Below, one piece after another: positions 10,501 to 17,429 of a DNA stretch of 28,386 nt (positions are counted from its first letter, which is position 1; every line of letters begins with the position of its first letter). Under the pieces are notes generated by a model. The model had not been told where the DNA came from, ran no database searches, and saw only the letters and a list, made by a program, of their open reading frames with translations. The stretch comes from Phoronis australis (Eukaryota; Phoronida; Phoronidae). Location: NCBI GenBank assembly GCA_002633005.1, contig NMRA01001100.1, forward strand, positions 1 to 28,386, in the 5' to 3' direction. A program made the translations under genes and the position numbers.

Positions 10501-13500
10501 GTGAATTATGGGTGAAGTGCGCACTCCCCTATGATGGCCCATAACTTCAGTTTGTACATGCGTTAATCAAGTTGACGAGAAAGGGTTGTAATCCAACGAG
10601 ATTTGTGGATCCTCATAAAGTTTTCTTTTGTTACAGGTTTTCATCATTGGACCGGACAAAAAACTTAAACTATCCATGCTGTACCCCGCCACTACTGGAC
10701 GTAACTTTGAGTGAGTAAACGTTGAGATAAAGCACATCCGATTTCGTTGAGTTTTTCGTTCGTGTAGCCTGAAGTTGCATGCGAAAATCGCTTCCAATGA
10801 CGTCACAGTCAGATTATTTTCCACCAGATCGTGTAGGAAATCGAAGCTTATGGTCAGGACTTCACTCATGGCAAAATGACTGCTTTCCTCTTCAAAACCC
10901 GTGCAGGGCCATCTTTGAAAAATATTGTTTTGTTTCATGCTTTGGAGTGCACAAAAATCAGCCGGTGGCTTTAGACGGGTTGACTGCTATTTCAGTCATT
11001 CTTTGAAAGTATGTGAGGCATTCTGCCAGTGCCAAAACCTTCGGGGAGTGATTAGGACAGAGGAGAAAATGCTCTCCTTTTCATTCAGTTTACCAGAAAA
11101 ACACAAATGTCCACTGCGGACAAGGTTCATGTAGACACACGGCTCACGGACCGCCAAACTTAGTTGACGGACTCACAAACACGACTCACGGATCACCAAA
11201 CTCAATGCCTGACTCGCTAAACTCGTGACCGTATCATTGGCCAAATGGGTGAACGTCACGCACGTAAATCACGTACGTTAGTTAATGCTTGTTACACGCG
11301 TGTGCAAATAATTACATTACACCACAAACAATTACTTTATGCCTCTAAATAATTACTTTAGGCTTCTTACAAGAATTGGGTTTACGCGCGTAATTCATTT
11401 CGCTAACGATATGCCCGAATTCACGAGCACAACTGACAACCGACCAACTCTGTATTGAATACGAGTCAGTGAACCGAACTTCAGTGGACATGATTGATTT
11501 TTGAGTGCTTAAAGCCGTGTTTTGTGAATCCACGGTGAGACGCCGTTAATCGGTGAGTTATCTCTGGGGTCGAGAAGTGAAGAACTACACGTATGCTTTA
11601 CGACTGCGACATATGTACTGTTCCTGTAGTTTGTAAATCCTACATGTACCAAGGTGGTCCATAGGGCATATCACAAAGCAACGGCATGTGTATTCAGCCT
11701 TTTAACAGTCTATTGCATTTTCGTATCAGTTGCTATGGCTTGGACGGAAATGTTTAACAAACGTTATGTTTCAATTGCCCTGACGTCTTGCGAACATGAG
11801 TCCGTGTGTGCTTGTACTTTGTTTGTGAAACACATGACCTGATTTTGCAAATCTATCCTATTTGTTCAAACAGTCTGTTAGATATCAAGGCCCCTGTTGA
11901 TAACAGAAATTCAAGAATTCAGGCTACAACAGAGGCGTTAGATTATCCCGCATAAATATGTCTACCGAAAAAGATTTTGGTATAATGCACCTGTGTCCGT
12001 CTTTTGACCGGGGATAACTTTAATTATTTGTTTTCAGTGAAATACTGAGGGTGATCGATTCTCTTCAGCTGACGGCTGTTAAGAAGGTGGCGACCCCTGT
12101 TGACTGGAAGGTGAGTTATTGATTTTTATGGGACCACATATTTATATGTGGGCGCATAAAAGACAGAGGGCAAAGGGTGTCGGACCGACCCGAATACCGC
12201 TGTGCCCCCTAGTGCAATTTTAGTTCTTTACGTGTGCCTCTGTGTCTTCAAAAGTCCTGAACTGATTTTCATGAAATTTGGCACACAGGCATCTATTAAT
12301 GAGCTGACACTATCCTCACGTTTTCTGATGGATTCAAGGCATTTTGCGCCATCTTGTGGCCATTTTTACTATTTTCGAGTCCGTTTTTTTGGCGTCCACC
12401 CCTCCATCAACCGAACCACTAAGGATGATTTTGAAAATTTGTGGCGCCGCCTAGTGGCAGTTTTTTTGCGCCCTTAGCTATATCTCCTAAGCCCTCTGCA
12501 GAATGTTTATTAAATTTAGTAAGTGCATTTACATGACGTTGACAACGGAAGACGGCAACTTTCAGACGGATCCTACATGTATGAACCTTTGTCTCCTATT
12601 GGCAATTTCATGTTTCCATTTTGCTAAAGTTTCTCGACCAATTTTCATGAAATGTGGTAAATAGCTTTCTGTTGAAAATACTTACATTTTCCAGTTTTTT
12701 TGATGGATTCGAAATATTTTGCACTATCTAGTGGCCATTTTTATAACACAAACACCCAAAAAGCACACTGTTTGCAGTGCATTCGTGGGCGCATTTAACG
12801 CTCCCCGTTGCTCTTGTTTATTTTGCAATAGTAGTACTTCAAAGATATGTAGAACACACTTGTGACAGCATGGAGAGAAGGCTGCGCCACAACAACACGT
12901 TTAATTAAGGCTGTACTGTTTTACATTGAGGAGGTGAAGTGCCTGTTTGAGTTATTGTTTTGATCTAACAGATTTCTCTGTGTGTAATGGTCGTTAACGG
13001 CTTCGTTTGTTTTATCGTGCTTAAAATTAGTGACTGAAACTGTGATAGTTGTTACTGAAGTTTTGAACTTGTCTCGATATTACCCGGCATTTTATTCATT
13101 GACCTTGCCTGATTAATTATGCAGGGATGCTGTGGCGAAAGAAAGGTTCGGTACTAAGATTCGGCGCTTGCTCTGTTGAAAATTGCACGACATTTACGTA
13201 GTGACAAGTCTTTTCTCAAATCAATCAACATTCCAGCATCGCCCACCAATCATTTCAAATTGCGGATACGTTGTCAGTCCACGCCACTAAGGTCGGGGAT
13301 TATTCGATATAGTCTTCCACTCACTTCATGTTGCGTGATCTCGCAAGAAAACCTCCAACTTAGAAACGCAGCTACTGTATGATAGCTCACTCTGCCAACA
13401 GGCGGCTCTTGGAATGACAAAATTTCAAAAAAGTTGCGAGTGAAGAGCAATTTTAGTTAGAAATTGTACAAACCTGTCACGAAATTTGTGGAGGCAAACA

Positions 13501-13775
13501 TAATCAGGTGGTGAACAGGTTGGTAAGAATATGTTTGCATTTTGCAACTCTCGTTCCTGCCACAGAACAGGTGTTATCAGACTCCCCTGTGAACCCTTGG
13601 TTTGCGAAGTGCGTTTAATGCTAACTTGTTTTCTTAAATATTGCAGCCAGGTCAAGAGGCCATGGTGGTTCCTACCGTAAAGCCCGAGGAGGTTTCTACC
13701 TTGTTTCCGAAGGGCGTGCGAGAGCAGAAAGTGCCGTCCGGCAAGGGCTATCTGCGCTTTACAACCGATTACTAA
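4435..13775 (+). CDS. PRDX6: Peroxiredoxin-6 (1-Cys peroxiredoxin), six coding exons
   Basis: This thiol peroxidase reduces H2O2 and lipid hydroperoxides, normally in the cytosol. The coding sequence joins 4435-4520, 9425-9581, 9857-9997, 10637-10710, 12038-12110 and 13647-13775; every intron is GT-AG and the frame stays open. The product has 219 residues (human PRDX6 has 224). Seen: the AhpC/TSA core with [13 protein letters not shown] (35-47), peroxidatic Cys44 with Thr41, and the active-site Arg127 in LTCRA. The C-terminal 1-Cys extension ([33 protein letters not shown]) distinguishes it from 2-Cys Prx. No resolving VCP motif is present. Cys70, Cys84 and Cys126 are extra cysteines, and human Cys91 has no counterpart. 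His23, Ser29 and Asp135 align with human lipase residues His26, Ser32 and Asp140, but the surrounding motif is N-N-S-W-T instead of G-D-S-W-G. The start is the first in-frame ATG after an upstream stop at 4378, in a strong context (AAAATGG). Family identity is near certain; splice sites are inferred by homology. Confidence 0.96.
6177..6262. repeat. (GTCC)n tetranucleotide and GGCGTCC hexanucleotide-like tract
   Basis: About nine uninterrupted GTCC units are followed by variants of CCGGCGT. The several overlapping open frames here (PSVRPSVRP-type and its complement) are artefacts of the repeat. Confidence 0.9.
6373..7360 (-). promoter_or_regulatory. Array of six CTCF-consensus-like motifs
   Basis: On the minus strand the 14-mers at 6373-6386, 6518-6531, 6825-6838 and 6971-6984 match CCASYAGRKGGCRS at all positions (CCACTAGGGGGCAC or CCACTAGGTGGCGC). 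Those at 6679-6692 and 7347-7360 each miss one position. All point the same way. The motif match is seen directly; CTCF binding is inferred and depends on the host having a CTCF with the conserved zinc-finger code. Confidence 0.5.
7787..8140 (+). CDS. Orphan open reading frame inside PRDX6 intron 1
   Basis: This frame is open stop to stop for 117 codons; the first ATG is at 7883 ([18 protein letters not shown]...), giving 85 residues ending AMLKRK. The composition is protein-like, with hydrophobic/basic alternation and no low-complexity tract. A good splice acceptor (CTGATTTGTTCCAG at 7830) opens the frame as ...[17 protein letters not shown] matching donor-like CAG|GTAGGA lies at 7732, 100 bp upstream, but the frame feeding it is full of stops. 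I do not recognise a domain. It may be a mobile-element fragment or chance. Confidence 0.25.
   Translation, partial: YFLENCNRFVLICSSNATLLGATAATSVNLTLMVETPSVGLRSQGTFEDFRRLIVNPDFVAKLVLLPEKVHYYRETVKLVVKNPSELHLFYGSAPRTNEYLYNRSYNSKAVAMLKRK
8911..9100 (+). repeat. 19-bp tandem array with E-box CACGTG cores
   Basis: Ten units of consensus TGCGCTACACGTGACCNAR, almost all exactly 19 bp (unit 8 is 22 bp, the last is partial). Six contain a perfect CACGTG: 8956, 8975, 9013, 9032, 9051 and 9073. Others read CATGAC, TCGTGAC or AAGTGAC. The array ends about 325 bp before exon 2. Confidence 0.85.
9142..9180 (+). mobile_element. DNA-transposon terminus (CAGTGGCGGATCTAGG type)
   Basis: CAGTGGCGGATCTAGGATAC followed by a GGGG-rich stretch is the familiar pattern of invertebrate DNA-transposon ends. 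A nearly identical terminus in inverted orientation lies at 14512-14551. No complete element is visible here. Confidence 0.5.
9319..9395. repeat. AT-rich (TAA/AAT)n microsatellite before exon 2
   Basis: Imperfect ATAATAATG/TAATAAT repeats end about 30 bp before the exon 2 acceptor. Confidence 0.85.
9425..9581 (+). CDS. PRDX6: PRDX6 coding exon 2 (peroxidatic cysteine exon)
   Basis: The acceptor is TTTGCCAAG and the donor GGGAAG|GTAAGC. It encodes residues 29-81, including [14 protein letters not shown] with peroxidatic Cys44, and [19 protein letters not shown]. The acceptor's polypyrimidine tract is weak and follows an AT-rich microsatellite, but the frame and family match are unambiguous. 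Confidence 0.95.
9857..9997 (+). CDS. PRDX6: PRDX6 coding exon 3 (residues 82-128)
   Basis: It starts after TTGTTGCAG and ends CGGGCG|GTGAGT, with 47 whole codons. It encodes [19 protein letters not shown], the [12 protein letters not shown] strand-helix, and GGMPLTCRA with the conserved active-site Arg127. It is two residues shorter than human PRDX6 in the loop before PYPII. Confidence 0.95.
9998..10636 (+). other. PRDX6 intron 3, no other feature seen
   Basis: A 639-bp GT-AG intron. I see no repeat family or coding segment in it. Confidence 0.8.
10637..10710 (+). CDS. PRDX6: PRDX6 coding exon 4 (residues 129-152 and part of 153)
   Basis: The acceptor is TTGTTACAG and the donor TTTGA|GTGAGT. 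It encodes [20 protein letters not shown] and GRNF, one of the best conserved stretches of the family. Asp135 aligns with human Asp140. The codon for Asp153 is completed by the first base of exon 5. Confidence 0.95.
10711..12037 (+). other. PRDX6 intron 4, with two small imperfect tandem repeats
   Basis: A 1.3-kb GT-AG intron. At 11141-11225 a unit of about 42 bp (GGCTCACGGACCGCCAAAC / GACTCACGGATCACCAAAC) recurs. At 11306-11367 three units of about 21 bp share AATTACTTTA. Otherwise I see nothing recognisable. Confidence 0.75.
12038..12110 (+). CDS. PRDX6: PRDX6 coding exon 5 (residues 153-177)
   Basis: It follows TTGTTTTCAG and ends TGGAAG|GTGAGT. It encodes (D)[16 protein letters not shown] and VATPVDWK, the dimer-interface helix and the beginning of the 1-Cys C-terminal extension. 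Its donor lies only about 20 bp before a decayed repeat copy in intron 5. Confidence 0.95.
12111..13646 (+). other. PRDX6 intron 5
   Basis: A 1.5-kb GT-AG intron whose first half is the decayed repeat at 12128-12818. The stretch 12819-13646 holds nothing I recognise. Confidence 0.8.
12128..12818 (+). repeat. Decayed copy 2 of the hairpin-ended CTCF-like repeat, in PRDX6 intron 5
   Basis: It begins with the same CCACATATTTATATGTGG hairpin (12134-12151) followed by GGGCGCATAA. It ends with CGTGGGCGCATTTAACG and CTCCCCGTTGCTCTTGTT. The interior matches the 6379-7100 units (CCCCCTAGTG at 12205, ATCTTGTGG at 12351, GCCTAGTGG at 12449, CTAGTGG at 12728) with many substitutions and deletions. The GTCC tract is missing. 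Same orientation as copy 1. Confidence 0.75.
13647..13775 (+). CDS. PRDX6: PRDX6 coding exon 6 and stop (residues 178-219)
   Basis: It follows AAATATTGCAG. It encodes [24 protein letters not shown] and [13 protein letters not shown], then TAA at 13773-13775. This is the C-terminal domain characteristic of 1-Cys peroxiredoxins. Confidence 0.95.
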   Translation, partial: PGQEAMVVPTVKPEEVSTLFPKGVREQKVPSGKGYLRFTTDY

Positions 13776-14003
13776 ATGACCGGTTAAATTTTGTATGAGC
13801 GACCAACTGTCGTTGAGTTAGCTGTAAACAGACTAGCTTAGTCGAAAAAGAGTATCTGTGATTATCATTTCAGCCAGCAATAGTGTGCATGCATATGTTT
13901 TCTGTACTGCTACCGGGGGAACGTCTCGGTGTGCTGTAAAGCCGTCACACTGTGTTTTGCTCGTTTTTCATTCCTCTATGTTACAATTTCCCTGAACCTT
14001 GCA

Positions 14004-14009
14004 AATAAA
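14004..14009 (+). terminator. Poly(A) signal AATAAA of PRDX6
   Basis: A canonical AATAAA lies 229 bases after the stop codon. It is followed within about 25 bases by a T/G-rich stretch (TTGTATGCATTGTTT) suited to cleavage-factor binding. The predicted 3' UTR is therefore 13776 to about 14025. Confidence 0.75.
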
Positions 14010-14077
14010 AAACAAGAACTTGTATGCATTGTTTATCCACATCCCAGGTGGGTCTGAATTTTAAAGTCGTGTCACGC

Positions 14078-14130
14078 TATGTGTGTGTGTGTGCGTGCGC
14101 GCGCGCGTGCGCACGTGCGTGCGTGTGTGT
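14078..14130. repeat. Alternating purine-pyrimidine (TG/CG)n tract, Z-DNA prone
   Basis: Fifty-three consecutive bases alternate purine and pyrimidine with a CG-rich centre (GCGCGCGCGTGCGCACGTGCG). This composition readily adopts Z-DNA under negative supercoiling. It begins about 55 bp after the predicted PRDX6 cleavage site. Confidence 0.85.
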
Positions 14131-14511
14131 AAATCGTGAGTCACGTCTGCAAGTAGGAATTACTGTATGGGGTCGAAAAAGTCAAAACAGCATGCCAAGC
14201 GAATGACTAGAGAAAATTTGGATGTTCTGTTTTACACTTCTCAGGTCTCGTCAGGAGGCAGTGGGCCCGGCACCTACCCCTTGGCCGCCGGTAAAAAATA
14301 AAACGGCAAGAGCCTGAGGAAATATTGAGTTTATTATATAACTCCGGTAATTAACATGCGGCTGAAACGAAACTTGACAATGAATGCGATCGCGCAATCG
14401 GTTTCCCGCTTTATGTTTTTAGTCGTCCACATACTCAGAAATCCGGGCTTCCCTATATTTTAGAGTGAGTGCGCCCATGCAGTCCTGTGTTTTGCGATTC
14501 CCGAAACAAAG

Positions 14512-14551
14512 TGTTGGGGGCTCCCCTTACGATATCCTAAGTCTGCCACTG
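14512..14551 (-). mobile_element. DNA-transposon terminus, inverted copy of the 9142 end
   Basis: On the minus strand it reads CAGTGGCAGACTTAGGATAT followed by CGTAAGGGGAG. It aligns base for base with 9142 (CAGTGGCGGATCTAGGATAC) with few differences. Flanking 8-mers (CTCCACAT and TTGCATGC) do not match, so the two ends are probably from separate insertions. Confidence 0.5.
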
Positions 14552-14640
14552 TTGCATGCTTTTGAAAATTGGTGATTTTGGCTACACGTGCTGTCGCGAA
14601 CGTGAGGTAGCGTTTTTTCGCTCTTAGTAGGTCACAATTA

Positions 14641-16567
14641 GTGGGTGGGCCAGATTTTGTAGGACCTCTAGAAAATGGTTTTTGTGAGTACTTTAGGGGG
14701 GCAATTTTATTTTGGTGTTTTTTATTTCATTTATTAGAGTGTTTTCAAAATCTAAAAAGTTCCCACATATAAAGTTGCACATTTTTGAGAAATTTGAGTT
14801 TGAAGTTACCTAATAATCACCAAAGAGCTTAGTAAACTTATATTTGTAAAAACAACAGTTTTGGTGACTTTTTTGTAAAACAAGTAATATGGTCCCATCA
14901 GTGCCATTGTATTGAACAATATTACACTCACATTACATGTTTTACTATTGTAAATTAATTGTAAACAGTGAAATTTAAAAANNNNNNNNNNNNNNNNNNN
15001 NNNNNNNNNNNNNNNNNNNNNNNNNNNNNNNNNNNNNNNNNNNNNNNNNNNNNNNNNNNNNNNNNNNNNNNNNNNNNNNNNNNNNNNNNNNNNNNNNNNN
15101 NNNNNNNNNNNNNNNNNNNNNNNNNNNNNNNNNNNNNNNNNNNNNNNNNNNNNNNNNNNNNNNNNNNNNNNNNNNNNNNNNNNNNNNNNNNNNNNNNNNN
15201 NNNNNNNNNNNNNNNNNNNNNNNNNNNNNNNNNNNNNNNNNNNNNNNNNNNNNNNNNNNNNNNNNNNNNNNNNNNNNNNNNNNNNNNNNNNNNNNNNNNN
15301 NNNNNNNNNNNNNNNNNNNNNNNNNNNNNNNNNNNNNNNNNNNNNNNNNNNNNNNNNNNNNNNNNNNNNNNNNNNNNNNNNNNNNNNNNNNNNNNNNNNN
15401 NNNNNNNNNNNNNNNNNNNNNNNNNNNNNNNNNNNNNNNNNNNNNNNNNNNNNNNNNNNNNNNNNNNNNNNNNNNNNNNNNNNNNNNNNNNNNNNNNNNN
15501 NNNNNNNNNNNNNNNNNNNNNNNNNNNNNNNNNNNNNNNNNNNNNNNNNNNNNNNNNNNNNNNNNNNNNNNNNNNNNNNNNNNNNNNNNNNNNNNNNNNN
15601 NNNNNNNNNNNNNNNNNNNNNNNNNNNNNNNNNNNNNNNNNNNNNNNNNNNNNNNNNNNNNNNNNNNNNNNNNNNNNNNNNNNNNNNNNNNNNNNNNNNN
15701 NNNNNNNNNNNNNNNNNNNNNNNNNNNNNNNNNNNNNNNNNNNNNNNNNNNNNNNNNNNNNNNNNNNNNNNNNNNNNNNNNNNNNNNNNNNNNNNNNNNN
15801 NNNNNNNNNNNNNNNNNNNNNNNNNNNNNNNNNNNNNNNNNNNNNNNNNNNNNNNNNNNNNNNNNNNNNNNNNNNNNNNNNNNNNNTTTCAGAATGTTCC
15901 TATCTTGTTCAGGTTAATTGGGTGTTTCAGATTTTGGAAGTGATTGATTTTCTTGGGAAATCTTGGATAACATCTGTATCACTTTCAGCAACTTCAGCTT
16001 TAGTACTACTGTTGGTGCCTTGAAACGTTGCTATGCCGTTCTATGTCCTTTCAATTTTCTGGTCTGACACTTGGTATTCTAGTCTATAGCACTCAGCAGT
16101 ATACTGTGTAGGCTACCAGGGCATGCAGCTGTTTTCTGCACAAACGCTTGTGACACTTCTTCTTTTTGATCTACTGATCTACAGAGTTCCACAGTCAATC
16201 AGCTTTCGTCAGGAAGCTTTCCTAAGCTTCTTTAGGCTCTGACATCACAATTTTGTGCTGTTTGATAAACCTTGAATTATACAGACATCACATTCCATGG
16301 GAGCAGCCATATTGAAGTAACTAAGCACAACAATACAATTTGGCTCTCTGATTGGTCAATTCACTAGAAAAGCGCCATCAAGTAGCAGGAATATGCATCA
16401 TATTTTGTGCAACAAAAACACCTTTTTTAAAAAAATGTGCAAGTGTAGACGTGGGAACTCTTTGGAATTTGATTTTTAGTTATATTATCTAGCCACATAG
16501 AAAAAACTAGGTTGCCCCCCCCCAAAGTACTCACAAGGGTGAACGCTATGAGATTTGGCCCACCGAC
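14641..16567. mobile_element. DNA-transposon-like element with TIRs of about 160 bp, interrupted by an assembly gap
   Basis: Left 14641-14801 and right 16407-16567 are imperfect inverted repeats. Shared blocks are GTSGGTGGGCCARAT, TTGTGAGTACTTT followed by a G-run and GCAA, AGTTCCCAC and TTGCACATTTTT. Each end abuts TA (14639-14640 and 16568-16569), consistent with a TA target site as in Tc1/mariner-like or related elements, although a 2-bp match is weak. The interior is mostly the unsequenced gap. The 140 bp visible after the gap has an open frame on each strand but no domain I recognise. Confidence 0.6.
14982..15886. other. Assembly gap (905 N)
   Basis: A run of N inside the TIR element. 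The long open frame reported across it is meaningless. Confidence 1.
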
Positions 16568-17429
16568 TAAATGTTATACGTTTTCGCGATGACGGCTCGC
16601 GCGGTTGTTCACAACGCGGAAACTACTGTCTGCAAGTACAATGTAAGTAATCGACAAAAAATTCAATCATAAAAAGGCGTTAAATTTGTGCAACGCTTTA
16701 TTGTTCCTACATGTAGACAGTTTAACCACAGAGGAGATAGAGCAGATCAGCACATTTGTCGTAGTCGGTTAACTAATTGAAATACGGCCCTTATTCTAAG
16801 GCCAGTTTCACATTGATGATTTTCTCGGGAGGACCTTAAATTGTTTGGTGTGTGTAAAAAACAGTTGAGAGAAACGCATTGACATAAAAAATGTGACAAC
16901 GATGTGATTGGAACATAACAATTTTATTACCAAGCACATAAAGCTGTTGCTTTTGTGTGTTGGTTCAATGTGTTTTCGTATGAGAACAACGGAGAAAATG
17001 TTCCACATTTTGCAAATTTGGCTATTTTTCGAAGGTCTTGCATAAGCTTTAAGAGTTACTTTGCCGAGCGATACGGCGTGCACTGATGTCGGTGTTGACA
17101 GTGCAGGCAAGAAATTAAATCATCGATACATACACGTGTATGGCCTTGGGCTAGTGAAAATCCCAGTTATTTTAAATTCCGTTAGGAAAGACAAAGGTAC
17201 GATTTGGAGGGAAAATGTTTCTCTAGCTTAACTCTGAACGTGATAGCTTCGTATGGAAAATGAGTGTGCTTACGTCAAGTTCGGATTCAAGTGACGTCAA
17301 TCAATTGTCACCTACTTGAAAAAGGCAGCACAAGACATCTTGCTTAGACATCTTGCATTTTTAACTCTTGTGTTCACGACTTCATATGAAGACCCACAGA
17401 TTGTGCCTCGGTAAGTCCATCACTGATAC
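16568..17429. other. Region without recognised features
   Basis: AT-rich. The 100-codon minus-strand frame at 16808-17110 has no recognisable domain. The stretch next to 17430 may be the unrecognised 3' tail of the LINE relic. Confidence 0.5.

Noticed and set aside
10567-10938. 123-codon open frame on the minus strand
   Set aside because: It overlaps PRDX6 exon 4 antisense and has no recognisable domain; a shadow frame.
9142-14551. A single composite transposon carrying PRDX6 exons 2-6
   Set aside because: The 8-mers outside the two inverted ends do not match, and the gene continues upstream of one end; kept only as a speculative finding.
14968-16023. 351-codon frame
   Set aside because: Almost all of it is the N gap; only about 45 real codons remain and they resemble nothing.
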